A DNA stretch of 54,674 nucleotides from an uncultured Saprospiraceae bacterium (GCA_938003955.1 CALKXE010000101.1:1-54674), one strand, 5' to 3'; shown: positions 45,489 through 54,529, counted from the first letter of the stretch. Made by a program: numbers and translations. The notes: generated by a model from the letters alone, not told the origin.

Positions 45489-45893
45489 ATGAATAATTCA
45501 AAGATTCCAACATGGATAAATGTTTTTGGAGGTTTTTTGGCTCTTTTTGGACTAGGTTTAGGTGTTATGGGATACCTACAGCCGGACATGGTTATTCCCG
45601 GGTTTACAGAAGATACCAATGCCCATAATATGGCTATATGGATGACTTCGGCAAGAAATATTGGGATGGCTGTTGTTATGGCGTATGCTCTGTATTCGAA
45701 GCAACCAGCATTGATAGGCTTAGCTTTTTTAATGAGATTTGTAACGGAGTTTTTTGATATGTTCGGTACAGCGGCGTCAGACGTTATGGGCGTTCCGGCT
45801 ACAATTATTTACACAGTATATATATTGTTTTTTTTAATCCCTGAAATATTTGCGATTAGAAAAATGAGATCATTGCAAAGAGATCAATCCTAA
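45489..45893 (+). CDS. Small four-helix membrane protein
   Basis: This 134-residue protein has four predicted membrane helices (WINVFGGFLALFGLGLGVMGYL, ARNIGMAVVMAYALY, PALIGLAFLMRFVTEFFDMFG, PATIIYTVYILFFLIPEIFAI). It resembles the DUF4267/DUF4345-like small membrane proteins of unknown role. It sits just after a strong terminator and so has its own promoter or depends on read-through. Confidence 0.6.
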   Translation: MNNSKIPTWINVFGGFLALFGLGLGVMGYLQPDMVIPGFTEDTNAHNMAIWMTSARNIGMAVVMAYALYSKQPALIGLAFLMRFVTEFFDMFGTAASDVMGVPATIIYTVYILFFLIPEIFAIRKMRSLQRDQS

Positions 45894-46045
45894 TCATGGC
45901 TAATGTCTTTCTTCAATAGATGGAGAATGAATAGTAGTCAACTAATTATATTCACACGCTTACACTTCACTTTAGTATTAATGTCTTATTCCTACTTACT
46001 GTATAGGTCGGGCCATAACTATGTGTAAGCATAATCAACAATTCA

Positions 46046-46699
46046 ATGAACACAGAAAAAAATAAACAAATAGGAGAAACTTTAGATCATTTATTTAAGG
46101 ATTCTAAATATGATATGGTTAAAGCGATGAAAGGTTTTGCCAAGGGGGCATTTAAGCCGATAACGCCTTCAAATTTTAAAGACGTATACCTTTCTATATC
46201 TAAAGCGCAAGGTGAAGATTTGGTAAGATTAATAAAGTCGAATAATATTCAAAATATTGTTGAATTTGGGACTTCATTTGGGATTTCTACTCTGTTTTTA
46301 GCACTTGGAGTATTAGAAACGAATGGCAGTATTATTACCACAGAATTAATCGATTCCAAGGCTCAAAAAGCAATTGAGAATTTCGAAAGTGCAGGTGTTA
46401 GTGACCTTATAGAAGTAAGGATTGGTGACGCATTAGAGACTTTGAAAAATCATGAGGATTCAATAGATATGTTATTGTTAGATGGATGGAAGGACTTGTA
46501 TTTGCCTATATTTAAAATGCTCGAACCTAATTTTCATGAGAATACATTCATTTATGTAGACAATGCAAATATGTCAGATACTAAAGAGTTCCTAAAAGTA
46601 ATCGGCCAGGATGCTTCTTATCTATTTCAAACTGAATTTGGTGGAGATGTAGTAATAATTCGTAAGAAGGGAGCTCATAATATAAAGAGAGTTTGGTAA
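46046..46699 (+). CDS. Class I SAM methyltransferase, O-methyltransferase-like
   Basis: This 217-residue protein shows the SAM-binding fold at NIVEFGTSFGISTLFLALGVLETNGSIITTELID (about 72-105) with the following GVSDLIEVRIGDALETL and the acidic DMLLLDGWKDLYLPIFKMLEP. The layout matches catechol-type O-methyltransferases, although the catalytic metal-site residues are not all apparent (the usual D-D-N set appears as DGW and DNANMSDT). The substrate is unknown. It is cytoplasmic. Confidence 0.82.
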   Translation: MNTEKNKQIGETLDHLFKDSKYDMVKAMKGFAKGAFKPITPSNFKDVYLSISKAQGEDLVRLIKSNNIQNIVEFGTSFGISTLFLALGVLETNGSIITTELIDSKAQKAIENFESAGVSDLIEVRIGDALETLKNHEDSIDMLLLDGWKDLYLPIFKMLEPNFHENTFIYVDNANMSDTKEFLKVIGQDASYLFQTEFGGDVVIIRKKGAHNIKRVW

Positions 46700-46910
46700 A
46701 GGACGCTTCTTGTCAATCTAGAATTGAATACAAAATATTTAGAAGTTCTAACAATGTGAAAGCAGGTAAAGTGCTTTGTGAGTCGTGTAAATAGTAAATA
46801 TTAATAAAAAAGGATATTTAAGAGTGTGATAGAAAAGACATAATGGTATAAAATCATCATTAATGATAGAGAACATTTTATCTATCCCTTACGTTTTGTA
46901 TTATTACATG

Positions 46911-47720
46911 ATGAATACTTTATTCAAATATATCGCATGCTTATTTTTTTTGGCTGTATCTGTAGAGATATCAGCACAAAAGACGTTTCAACCAAAAGCT
47001 ACTCAGATAGATTGGAAAGGTATAATTTATAGAAAAGAGATCGCTTTTGAGGCTCGAATTCATACAAACGGTGGTTTAGTAGGTGTTAACATAGGGAAGA
47101 TCAGGACTTATTACAAGACTAATTATTATCACTTTAGCCTAGGTTATCTTAAAGACCCTAGGGAAAAACGTCAGAATAGAAATCTATCATTTAAATTTCC
47201 AGATAGAAGTCGATCATTTGCATTTGGAAAGCAAAATTCAGTTATAAATATTAGAGGGGGAGTAGGAGCAAAGCGATTCATCAGTGAAAAAGCAAAGCGA
47301 AAAGGGATAGCCATAGGATATGACTATTGTATTGGTCCCTCCTTAGCATTAATGAAGCCTTATCAGTTAGAACTAATCTATGAATTAGATGGCGGAGCCT
47401 CTAATGATAGAGAAATTCGTGCAGAAGCCTATTCTGAAGAGAACGCAGAGAAGTATTTGAACTTTAATGATATTTTCGGAGGAGCTGGTTATTGGAATAA
47501 TTTTGGAGAGATTTCTATTGTGCCTGGAGTTCATGGTAAACTAGGGCTCTTCTTTTCAATGGGAGCCTTTGATGAGATAGTGAAATCAATGGAGGTTGGT
47601 GTAATGGGCGATATTTATATCAAGAAATTACCGATAATGGTGGCCACGGAAGAAATTAGTAACAAACCTTACTTTTTTAATTTTTATGTCAAATTCTTAT
47701 TCGGAAAACGAAGTAATTGA
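46911..47720 (+). CDS. Probable outer-membrane protein, unknown
   Basis: This protein is 269 residues from the ATG at 46911 (an ATG directly before it at 46908 is equally possible; the longer frame from 46863 hides the signal). The signal peptide ends EISAQ. The following beta-rich sequence (IAFEARIHTNGGLVGVNIGKI, YHFSLGYLKDPR, SVINIRGGVGAKRF, AIGYDYCIGPSLALMKPYQLELIYE, GKLGLFFSMGAFDEIVKSMEVGVMGDIYI, FFNFYVKFLFGKR) fits a barrel. Similar proteins of unknown function are common in Bacteroidota genomes. Confidence 0.65.
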   Translation: MNTLFKYIACLFFLAVSVEISAQKTFQPKATQIDWKGIIYRKEIAFEARIHTNGGLVGVNIGKIRTYYKTNYYHFSLGYLKDPREKRQNRNLSFKFPDRSRSFAFGKQNSVINIRGGVGAKRFISEKAKRKGIAIGYDYCIGPSLALMKPYQLELIYELDGGASNDREIRAEAYSEENAEKYLNFNDIFGGAGYWNNFGEISIVPGVHGKLGLFFSMGAFDEIVKSMEVGVMGDIYIKKLPIMVATEEISNKPYFFNFYVKFLFGKRSN

Positions 47721-47860
47721 TCATTTGTCATACAGTAAGCCTATCTTTACCAAACATAATTAAAGACTCTTGCATTTTTGCACTTTGGAGTTATATAAAA
47801 GTCTATTCTGCTATTGAATATAAGTAGAACGGATACTTGAAATAATCATAAAATAAGAGG

Positions 47861-48736
47861 ATGTTAGAACTTCCTGTAGTAAATAAAGAAACTGTAACTA
47901 GAACTAAGAAACCAGACTGGTTAAGAGTGAAGTTGCCAATTGGTGAGGATTACAAACGAGTACGAAATCTCGTAGACGAGTACAAATTAAATACAATTTG
48001 CCAAAGTGGAAATTGTCCAAACATGGGTGAATGTTGGGGTGCAGGTACAGCTACGTTTATGATACTTGGTAATGTATGTACTAGAGGATGTTCGTTCTGT
48101 GCTGTAAAGACTGGCCGGCCGCCTGAGTATGATGAAGATGAACCTCGAAGAGTAGCGGAAGCAATCAAGTTAATGGAGGTAAAACATGCTGTTATTACAT
48201 CTGTAAATCGGGACGAACTCAAGGATAGAGGAGCAGAAATATGGTATCAGACTGTAGTGAGCATCAAAGAAATGGCACCAGGTACTACAATGGAAACATT
48301 GATTCCTGATGTAAAAGCCAACTGGGACGCGCTAGAAAGAATGATAAGTGGCGGTCAAGAGGTAGTATCTCATAACATGGAGACAGTAGAGGCGTTATAC
48401 AGAAAAGTAAGGCCACAAGGAAAATACCATAGAAGTTTAGAGCAGATCAAGAGAATAAAGGACTTTGGGAAGAGAACAAAGACTGGATTCATGGTTGGAC
48501 TAGGGGAGACAGATGAGCAAGTATTTCAGACAATGGATGACTTGATCGAAAGTGGCTGTGATGTCGTGACAATTGGTCAATACTTACAACCTACAAAAAT
48601 GCACTTAGCTGTTGATTCATTCGTTCATCCTGATAAATTTGCAGAATACAAAGAAGTAGGATTGCAAAAAGGATTTGACTATGTAGAGAGTGGGCCATTA
48701 GTGCGAAGTAGCTACCATGCAGAAAGACATCTATAA
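47861..48736 (+). CDS. lipA: Lipoyl synthase
   Basis: This 291-residue radical-SAM enzyme inserts two sulfurs into octanoyl groups on lipoyl domains. Both iron-sulfur sites are complete: the auxiliary cluster CxxxxCxxxxxC (Cys47, 52, 58 in [12 protein letters not shown]) and the radical-SAM cluster CxxxCxxC (Cys73, 77, 80 in CTRGCSFC). The C-terminal RSSY that closes the auxiliary cluster is present ([11 protein letters not shown]). It is the first of three close plus-strand genes; the gap to the oxidoreductase is 49 nt. The lipoylated H protein of glycine cleavage is a client, and gcvT lies 5 kb away. Confidence 0.97.
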   Translation: MLELPVVNKETVTRTKKPDWLRVKLPIGEDYKRVRNLVDEYKLNTICQSGNCPNMGECWGAGTATFMILGNVCTRGCSFCAVKTGRPPEYDEDEPRRVAEAIKLMEVKHAVITSVNRDELKDRGAEIWYQTVVSIKEMAPGTTMETLIPDVKANWDALERMISGGQEVVSHNMETVEALYRKVRPQGKYHRSLEQIKRIKDFGKRTKTGFMVGLGETDEQVFQTMDDLIESGCDVVTIGQYLQPTKMHLAVDSFVHPDKFAEYKEVGLQKGFDYVESGPLVRSSYHAERHL

Positions 48737-48785
48737 GATAAAAATTGAAGTTGAATTGTAATGACATTTTCTGATAGAGAAAAAT

Positions 48786-49790
48786 ATGATTAGAGCTGGG
48801 ATAATAGGTTGGGGAGAGAGTGGAAAAAAAATTGCAAATGCACTACATTTTCAAATCAAAGATGTTGAAGTAATTGGAGTCGCAACCGAAGATTCAGAAG
48901 GACGAGATTATGCGATGAACAAGATGGGGCTAAAACATGTCTTCTCTAACCATAACAGTCTATTAGAGCTTCATCAGATTGATATGATTTGTGTATGCTC
49001 TGATGGTGATATGCACCTTAATCATGTGGAAAAATCATTATCAACAGGTTCGAATGTCTTTATTGATCATCCATTGGCTAGTAATGTAGAGGATTGTAGA
49101 AAATTAGAAAAAATAATAGACAGTTACCCTTCTTATAAAACTACTGTTGCTTTCCCAAGAAGATTCGATCATAGATTAGAACCTATCCAAAAAGATATCA
49201 AAGAAGGGAGATTGGGTAATATATTACGAATCGATTGTCATACATATGAATCAATACCACAAAGAATTAGTGAGGATGAAATCCCTAAGGTAACGAAGGG
49301 TATATTTATGGATTTGATGCTGCAAGATATTGATATGGTTAGATGGCTTACCGGCGCAGAATATGAGTCTGTATATGTCACTGGAAATGCGCACAAGTAT
49401 CCCTCACTCAAAAGACAAAATGACGCGGATACTGCTATTGCTATTGCTAAGCTAACAGGTAATATTCTTGTTAATTTTATCAGCTCAAGAGTAACGCATC
49501 GTGGATCAGGTTACGAACTAAAGGTAGTGGGTACAAATGGAGAGGTAAACATCAGCCATCTTGATAAGTCGGCTAAACTAGTAGATAGCTTGGATGGAAA
49601 ACCTTTTTATCTATCGAAAGGAGCTAGAGAAAATGACTACCTCAGATTATTAAAAGATTATGTTGCTGCAGTAAGAAACAGCAATAAAATAAAATATAAA
49701 TTAGAAGATGGAACCGAAGCTACACGTGTAGCAGTAGCTATGACAAAGTCATTTCTTTTGGGACAGGAAGTCTCTCTTAAATCAGAGTAA
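48786..49790 (+). CDS. Gfo/Idh/MocA-family oxidoreductase
   Basis: This 334-residue protein has an N-terminal NAD(P)-binding Rossmann fold (IRAGIIGWGESGKKIANAL), the family segment DMICVCSDGDMHLNHVEKSLSTGSNVFIDHPLA (the Lys of the usual EKP is replaced by HP) and a C-terminal substrate domain (FMDLMLQDIDMVRWLTGAEYESVYVTG). Inositol and sugar dehydrogenases belong here. In this protein the canonical EKP is DHP, so the catalytic Lys is absent at that place, which may mean altered chemistry. It lies 1 nt before the Fur-type gene and 49 nt after lipA. Confidence 0.85.
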   Translation: MIRAGIIGWGESGKKIANALHFQIKDVEVIGVATEDSEGRDYAMNKMGLKHVFSNHNSLLELHQIDMICVCSDGDMHLNHVEKSLSTGSNVFIDHPLASNVEDCRKLEKIIDSYPSYKTTVAFPRRFDHRLEPIQKDIKEGRLGNILRIDCHTYESIPQRISEDEIPKVTKGIFMDLMLQDIDMVRWLTGAEYESVYVTGNAHKYPSLKRQNDADTAIAIAKLTGNILVNFISSRVTHRGSGYELKVVGTNGEVNISHLDKSAKLVDSLDGKPFYLSKGARENDYLRLLKDYVAAVRNSNKIKYKLEDGTEATRVAVAMTKSFLLGQEVSLKSE

Positions 49791-49791
49791 T

Positions 49792-50202
49792 ATGGAAAAA
49801 GTACTATCAATATTGAAATCTAACAAGTTGCGTGTGACACCAGTGCGCAAAGATCTCCTTAGTATTTTTATCAATTCTAATATCGCATTATCAAATCAAG
49901 ACATAGAAGATCAATTACAGGAAGTAGATCGGATTACCTTATATAGAACCTTGAAGTCATTTCAAGAAAAAGGAATCATACACCGCGCATTTGATGGCAC
50001 GGATACTGCCAGGTATGCTGCATGTTCTGATGGTTGTAGCGCTCATGCTCATCATGACGAACACCTTCATTTCCATTGCTCAGTCTGTGACAATACTTTT
50101 TGTGTAGATGAAATCAAGATTCCTAAACTAGAAATGCCAAAAGGATTTACTGCTCAAAAAACCAATATTGTAGTTGACGGAATTTGTGAGAATTGTGGGT
50201 AG
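49792..50202 (+). CDS. Fur-family metal-responsive regulator
   Basis: This 136-residue regulator has a winged-helix domain (LRVTPVRKDLLSIFINSNIALSNQDIEDQL, ITLYRTLKSFQEKGIIHRAF) and a metal-binding dimerisation domain with a His-rich stretch (HAHHDEHLHFHC), a CxxC (CSVCDNTFC) and a terminal CENCG. This double CxxC with His cluster is usual for Fur/Zur proteins. Which metal it senses is not clear; a Zur role is suggested by the His/Cys pattern. The start lies 1 nt after the oxidoreductase stop, so they are cotranscribed. Confidence 0.92.
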   Translation: MEKVLSILKSNKLRVTPVRKDLLSIFINSNIALSNQDIEDQLQEVDRITLYRTLKSFQEKGIIHRAFDGTDTARYAACSDGCSAHAHHDEHLHFHCSVCDNTFCVDEIKIPKLEMPKGFTAQKTNIVVDGICENCG

Positions 50203-50283
50203 AGCCATAATATCATAACCCTACACCAAGCATTCAGCAATGGAAACCAATAATTGGTTCTATAACTTTCTATACAAACATAT

Positions 50284-51252
50284 TCAAATAACCAACTCTT
50301 CTAATTTCTCGAAAGCTGGTGCAGTTATTTTTCGTCTATTATTTTTCAGTAACTCGTGCAGTGCTTCTTTATGGTCAGTAAAGTGGAATTCAAATCCCTC
50401 CTCCAAGAGTCGTTTAGGGAATACCCATCTACTTTTTAATAACATCTCCGTCTCCGCGCCACAGAAAAATGCACCTATTTCTAGTGCCCATTCTGGAATC
50501 GGAAGGCCATTTTTTTTGCCCATAAGATTACGGAATGTTTTCATGAACTTGATGTCGGTTGTCGCATTTGGTGCAGCGATGTTATAGTTTCCAGTAGAGT
50601 CTTCATGCTCGATAAAGTGCTTGACAGCCTTTACCAAGTCTAGTTCATGTACCCAACTTACTTTTTGATCTCCTTTTCCATGTCTGCCGCTTAGATACAT
50701 GTTGATGTGGTCCTGGTAAATCTTGAATACTTCAGCTTTTTTGCCAAATGTTATAGCCGTTCTCATGTTTATCTTTCGAGTGAATGGTGTGTAAGCGGCA
50801 TAGAAAGTCTCCTCCCATTTACGAGCGACATCAACGCTGAAGCCTTCTCCAATAATACCATTATATTCGTTGTTTGCTCTTTCGTATTCGTCTCTATAGA
50901 TAGTTGAAGTGGAGCTATTAATCCATAGTTTTGGAGGCTGTTTTGAGTTAGATACAGCTTCTCCTAATATGTAAGTACTATCAATTCTAGAATTGTAGAT
51001 GGCGTCCTTATTGGTTTGGTTATACCTACACTTTACAGACTTTCCGGCTAGGTTAATGAGAATGTCACACAGATCAACGTATACCTTCCATGATCCCATG
51101 TTTTTTCCATCCCACTGATGGAAATGAATATTACCGTGATTTTCTTGATGACTTCGAGTGAGAATGTGATATTCTATTTCTTGGTCAAGCTTTAGATTTT
51201 CAATTATTGTATTTCCAATAAATCCTGTACCTCCTGCGATTAGAATTTTCAT
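50284..51252 (-). CDS. TIGR01777-family epimerase-like oxidoreductase (SDR39U1)
   Basis: This 322-residue SDR protein of the YfcH/SDR39U1 type has the NAD(P) motif GGTGFIG near the N-terminus (MKILIAGGTGFIGNTII), VDLCDILINLAGKSV, NSSTSTIYRD in the usual place of the active-site Ser/Tyr region, WVHELDLVKAVKHFIEH and a C-terminal LLKSRWVFPKRLLEEGFEF. The biochemical role of the family is undefined. It is the last gene of a minus-strand run beginning with the GbsR-type regulator, 50 nt after the second membrane protein. Confidence 0.88.
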   Translation of the reverse strand: MKILIAGGTGFIGNTIIENLKLDQEIEYHILTRSHQENHGNIHFHQWDGKNMGSWKVYVDLCDILINLAGKSVKCRYNQTNKDAIYNSRIDSTYILGEAVSNSKQPPKLWINSSTSTIYRDEYERANNEYNGIIGEGFSVDVARKWEETFYAAYTPFTRKINMRTAITFGKKAEVFKIYQDHINMYLSGRHGKGDQKVSWVHELDLVKAVKHFIEHEDSTGNYNIAAPNATTDIKFMKTFRNLMGKKNGLPIPEWALEIGAFFCGAETEMLLKSRWVFPKRLLEEGFEFHFTDHKEALHELLKNNRRKITAPAFEKLEELVI

Positions 51253-51302
51253 CTGTATTCGTTTTTAATTAGTATTGAATTAAACCTTTGATTGAGTATT
51301 CC

Positions 51303-51725
51303 TTATTGAGCAACTCTAAGATTGCCATTCCAATGGACAAGCTTTACTTTTTTCTTTGGATGTTTATCCATGTTTAATTTTTCTTGACAGGGCACCTCAA
51401 GTAGTAGTTTGTAATTATTTTTCTCTTTTTGCATTTTATCAAATGCTTTGATGCGTTTGTTCTTTTTTGCCCAACTAATAACATGTTTCCAGTACCACAA
51501 TGCGAAAAATGGAGGGATGATAAATAGATAGCTGAAGACATATAAATCAGGGATATCAGTCAAAATTAGAAGGTAATTGATAAAAAAATAAACAGCTACA
51601 AAGCCCAAATATTGCTTGAGCTTTATAGCGTATGTACTACTTTGTCTCTTGGTTATTAGCAGTCTGATAAGTGCCCCTATTACTTGGACTATTCCTATTA
51701 CTGCGAGTGCGATTCCATAAATCAT
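51303..51725 (-). CDS. Small membrane protein, paralogue of the next gene
   Basis: This 140-residue protein has about four hydrophobic segments and the motif RLLITKRQSSTYAIKLKQYL followed by WKHVISWAKKNKRIKAFDKM. The gene at 51766 has the same layout (RLIVAKRKDSKYAIGLKRYL, FHIIKWHYKFKRIKAYDKM). They are tandem paralogues of unknown function with a Lys-rich cytoplasmic C-terminus. They lie between the GbsR-type regulator and the TIGR01777 gene. Confidence 0.68.
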   Translation of the reverse strand: MIYGIALAVIGIVQVIGALIRLLITKRQSSTYAIKLKQYLGFVAVYFFINYLLILTDIPDLYVFSYLFIIPPFFALWYWKHVISWAKKNKRIKAFDKMQKEKNNYKLLLEVPCQEKLNMDKHPKKKVKLVHWNGNLRVAQ

Positions 51726-51765
51726 AATATTTAGTTTAGTGTTTCAGATTATTATAATGAAGTAG

Positions 51766-52191
51766 TTAAGTAATGACAGAGTTTAAATTTTCGTGTAAAT
51801 AATATCTTGGTTTTGTGATTATTCTTTCTTCGAATTGCTTTTGCCTTTGTACCGATTTAAGAATGATCATTTTGTCATATGCCTTGATTCTTTTGAATTT
51901 GTAGTGCCATTTTATAATATGAAACCAGTACCCAAAGAGTATTGCAAATATGGATGCGATATTTAATATGGCTTGAAATTGATTTATCTTTATATCATAA
52001 TATGCACCAATTATAGTGTAGGTGAAGAGTGAAATAATAGCAACTAAATACCTTTTAAGACCTATCGCATATTTGCTATCTTTTCTTTTTGCAACTATTA
52101 ATCTTATAATCGCTGAGAGAGGTTGAATTATAAATAATGAAGCGATACAGTAAATAAGAATAAGCGCAAGTACAGTATATACGAAGGTCAT
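51766..52191 (-). CDS. Small membrane protein, paralogue of the previous gene
   Basis: This 141-residue protein starts with a hydrophobic helix (MTFVYTVLALILIYCIASLFII) and shares a conserved RLIVAKRKDSKYAIGLKRYL and FKRIKAYDKM core with the downstream paralogue. The function is unknown. The palindrome TTTCAA-N6-TTGAAA lies 20-37 nt before its start (52211-52228), as it does before the GbsR gene, so it is probably controlled by that regulator. The gap from the regulator stop is 65 nt. Confidence 0.68.
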   Translation of the reverse strand: MTFVYTVLALILIYCIASLFIIQPLSAIIRLIVAKRKDSKYAIGLKRYLVAIISLFTYTIIGAYYDIKINQFQAILNIASIFAILFGYWFHIIKWHYKFKRIKAYDKMIILKSVQRQKQFEERIITKPRYYLHENLNSVIT

Positions 52192-52210
52192 TGTTTTTTA
52201 TGTTTTGTAA

Positions 52211-52228
52211 TTTCAAAAATAATTGAAA
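52211..52228 (-). promoter_or_regulatory. Probable GbsR operator before the membrane-protein genes
   Basis: TTTCAA-AAATAA-TTGAAA has perfect arms with a 6-nt spacer, the same arms and spacing as the palindrome at the regulator promoter (52799-52810 core). On the minus strand the spacer contains TATTTTTG, which matches the -7 element, so binding would cover the promoter. Confidence 0.6.
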
Positions 52229-52256
52229 GTTAAAGTCAAAAAAATAGATTTTCCAC

Positions 52257-52766
52257 CTATAATTTCATAAGCTTGTTCAAAAACCAATTCTTCTCAGCAC
52301 TGATAAATTTCTTAAGTAATGAATCACTCTTTTTAGCTAAGTCGAGGATGTTAGCACCAACTTTTTTCATTTCTTCCCTCTTGCTTTTTGATACTTCCTT
52401 GTCATCCATCTCTTTTATTGATTCTAGCATATGAAGTACCGGTTCTAGTTCTCTTTTTCTTCTTTCGTGTGCTACTTGTGTTGCTACTCTGTAGATATCT
52501 TTTTCTGCTCTGAAATATTCTTTTCTTTCCCCCGCTTTATATTCTTTTGTAGCTACGCCCCAATCAATTAAAGACTTAAGTGACATAGAGACATTACCTC
52601 TGCTAATACCTAGTTCTTCCATTAGATCATCTGCAGTCATTGATTCTGGTGACAATAAAAGCACTGCTTGTATTTGCGCCATAGTTCTACTGATCCCCCA
52701 GGCGGTACCAAGCGCACCCCACTGTTGTATAAATCTATGTTTTGCCTCGTCGTATTTCATTGTCAT
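52257..52766 (-). CDS. GbsR/MarR-type transcription regulator
   Basis: This protein is 169 residues from the ATG at 52766. The family signature AKHRFIQQWGALGTAWGISRTMAQIQAVLLLS is followed by a winged helix (MTADDLMEELGISRGNVSMSLKSLIDWGVATKEYKAGERKEYF) and a helical C-terminal dimerisation part. The upstream ATG at 52784 is excluded because a promoter -7 element (TATATTTG, 52771-52778) lies between. GbsR proteins repress their own and adjacent genes in response to small ligands such as choline or lipid-related compounds; the ligand here is unknown. A palindrome overlaps the promoter. Confidence 0.88.
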   Translation of the reverse strand: MTMKYDEAKHRFIQQWGALGTAWGISRTMAQIQAVLLLSPESMTADDLMEELGISRGNVSMSLKSLIDWGVATKEYKAGERKEYFRAEKDIYRVATQVAHERRKRELEPVLHMLESIKEMDDKEVSKSKREEMKKVGANILDLAKKSDSLLKKFISAEKNWFLNKLMKL

Positions 52767-52770
52767 AATA

Positions 52771-52801
52771 CAAATATAGAACAATGTTTTTGAATTTTCA
52801 A
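52771..52801 (-). promoter_or_regulatory. Promoter of the GbsR gene
   Basis: On the minus strand TTG (52801-52799), a 20-nt spacer and TATATTTG (52778-52771) fit the Bacteroidota TTG-N19/20-TAnnTTTG pattern. The start of transcription is expected at about 52766, right at the ATG, so the transcript may have no leader. Confidence 0.6.
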
Positions 52802-52816
52802 TAATTATTGAAAATT
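52793..52816 (-). promoter_or_regulatory. 24-bp perfect palindrome, probable GbsR operator
   Basis: AATTTTCAATAA and TTATTGAAAATT form a perfect 24-bp palindrome overlapping the -33 element of the regulator promoter. Its core arms TTTCAA-N6-TTGAAA recur at 52211-52228. Confidence 0.7.
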
Positions 52817-53330
52817 AAATTCAAATTATATATTTATACAAGCTACAGAGATCGTTGGAATTTCATTCTATTCAATCTTGCAATAACATGCTATGGTTTG
52901 GCCAAGTAACATTTACGTATTAATTCCAAATCAATTCATACAGATCTCTAGCAATGGCATATTCTTTCCTTACTATAATAAGTAAAAATAATTCCTCACG
53001 GATATTTGCACCTAAATTGTGTCTAATCCGAGAGTAACATCTTGCCATTTGATGTATAGCGAATATGATATTATCCATAATTAGTATTACGAGCATACAA
53101 TCTATTTATCATAATCGCTCAGCAAATGATCTTATTTGTCGCAGACATTATGTATCAGACAGGAGAATGGGGCGAACACGCTATTGGTTTGGCCAAGTTG
53201 CATCTACGGATTAGTTCTAAACCAATTCAAACCAGTCGGCACCAATCCTAATTTCGAGCACAACTTATTAATCAAAATAATTATCTTGCGCAGCGTAATG
53301 AATCCTAACCTTACTAAATAATAGAAAATA
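52817..53330. other. Intergenic between the GbsR gene and gcvT with a direct repeat
   Basis: There is no protein gene in this stretch. Two diverged direct copies of about 55 nt are present: GCTATGGTTTGGCCAAGTAA at 52890-52909, extending to 52943, and GCTATTGGTTTGGCCAAGTT at 53180-53199, extending to 53235. The later part, before gcvT, shows no glycine-riboswitch consensus that I can recognise. Confidence 0.45.
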
Positions 53331-54443
53331 ATGAAATCAACTCCACTAACAGAAGTCCACATAGGACTAGGTGCAAAAATGGCTGAGTTTGCCGGATATA
53401 ATATGCCTATCGTTTATACTACTATTTCTGACGAGCATGAATGTGTAAGAGAAAAAGTAGGGATATTTGATGTCTCTCATATGGGAGAATTTATCGTTAG
53501 AGGTAAAGGTGCTGCAAAGTTTATCCAATCCGTAACTAGTAATGACGTATACAAGCTAGAAATAGGAGACGCCCAATACAGTTGTATGCCTAACGATGAT
53601 GGTGGGGTAGTGGACGACCTTTTAGTCTATAGATTAGCAGAAGATATGTGTGCAGAAGGAGAGCAAGCTTTCATGCTAGTAGTCAATGCTTCTAACATAG
53701 GAAAAGATTGGAATTGGTTAGAGAGCAAGAATAACCATGATGTCCGTATGATCAACATATCTGATAATACAGGGTTGTTAGCAGTGCAGGGACCAGACGC
53801 TGTAAAATTAGTACAGAAACTAACTGACTTCGATACATCGTCTCTAGATTACTACACATTCACGAAAACTACAGTAGCGGGATTAGACAATGTAATATTA
53901 TCAGCTACTGGTTATACAGGGAGCGGTGGCTTCGAGCTTTATGTAGACTCTAAAGATTTATTAGCTCTTTGGAATGCAGTTATGGAAGCGGGTGAGGAAT
54001 ACGGAATAAAACCTGCCGGACTAGGTTCTAGAGATACCTTGAGACTGGAGATGGGTTACTGTCTTTATGGAAATGATATCTCAGATACAACTTCACCATT
54101 AGAAGCTGGACTTGGATGGATTACTAAGTTGAAAGTAGAAGATGATTTCAGTTCTAAGTCAATCTTTGTAAAACAGAAAGAGGAAGGTCTAAAGAGAAAA
54201 TTAGTAGCATTTAAAGTTGACGGAAAACGTGTGCCAAGACATGATTATACGATCCATGATATGGAAGAAAATGAAATAGGAATTGTAACCTCTGGCACAC
54301 AATCGCCTTCTCTCGACATTCCGATTGGTATGGGGTATATCCCAAGATCGATGGGCAAAGTAGGAGAGAGAATCAAAGTGAAATTTGGTAAAAAATTCTT
54401 GGAAGCAGAGATCGTGAAGTTGCCGTTTTATAAGGTTAAATAA
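53331..54443 (+). CDS. gcvT: Aminomethyltransferase, T protein of glycine cleavage
   Basis: This 370-residue enzyme transfers the methylene group from the aminomethyl-lipoyl H protein to tetrahydrofolate. Signatures are [20 protein letters not shown] near the N-terminus, [59 protein letters not shown], and the C-terminal [21 protein letters not shown]. The length is typical. No gcvH or gcvP is adjacent; in many Bacteroidota gcvT stands apart. It uses the lipoate cofactor made through LipA, encoded 5 kb upstream. Confidence 0.97.
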   Translation: MKSTPLTEVHIGLGAKMAEFAGYNMPIVYTTISDEHECVREKVGIFDVSHMGEFIVRGKGAAKFIQSVTSNDVYKLEIGDAQYSCMPNDDGGVVDDLLVYRLAEDMCAEGEQAFMLVVNASNIGKDWNWLESKNNHDVRMINISDNTGLLAVQGPDAVKLVQKLTDFDTSSLDYYTFTKTTVAGLDNVILSATGYTGSGGFELYVDSKDLLALWNAVMEAGEEYGIKPAGLGSRDTLRLEMGYCLYGNDISDTTSPLEAGLGWITKLKVEDDFSSKSIFVKQKEEGLKRKLVAFKVDGKRVPRHDYTIHDMEENEIGIVTSGTQSPSLDIPIGMGYIPRSMGKVGERIKVKFGKKFLEAEIVKLPFYKVK

Positions 54444-54456
54444 TAACTTAAACTTA

Positions 54457-54495
54457 AATGGATGTTATCGTTTTGAACGATGGCATCCATTTGTT
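54457..54495 (+). terminator. Terminator of gcvT
   Basis: AAATGGATG and CATCCATTT pair around a central CGTT/AACG stem, then TGTTAT. It lies 14 nt after the gcvT stop, and the convergent gene end follows at 54530, so it may serve both. Confidence 0.7.
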
Positions 54496-54529
54496 ATAAA
54501 ATGAACAAAGCTAAATTCTATAGTGAGAC

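Noticed and set aside
53136-53321. 61-codon plus-strand frame before gcvT
   Set aside because: It covers the second copy of the direct repeat and shows no recognisable protein features.
53140-53330. Glycine riboswitch before gcvT
   Set aside because: No tandem aptamer consensus is recognisable. The only structure-like signal is the diverged direct repeat.
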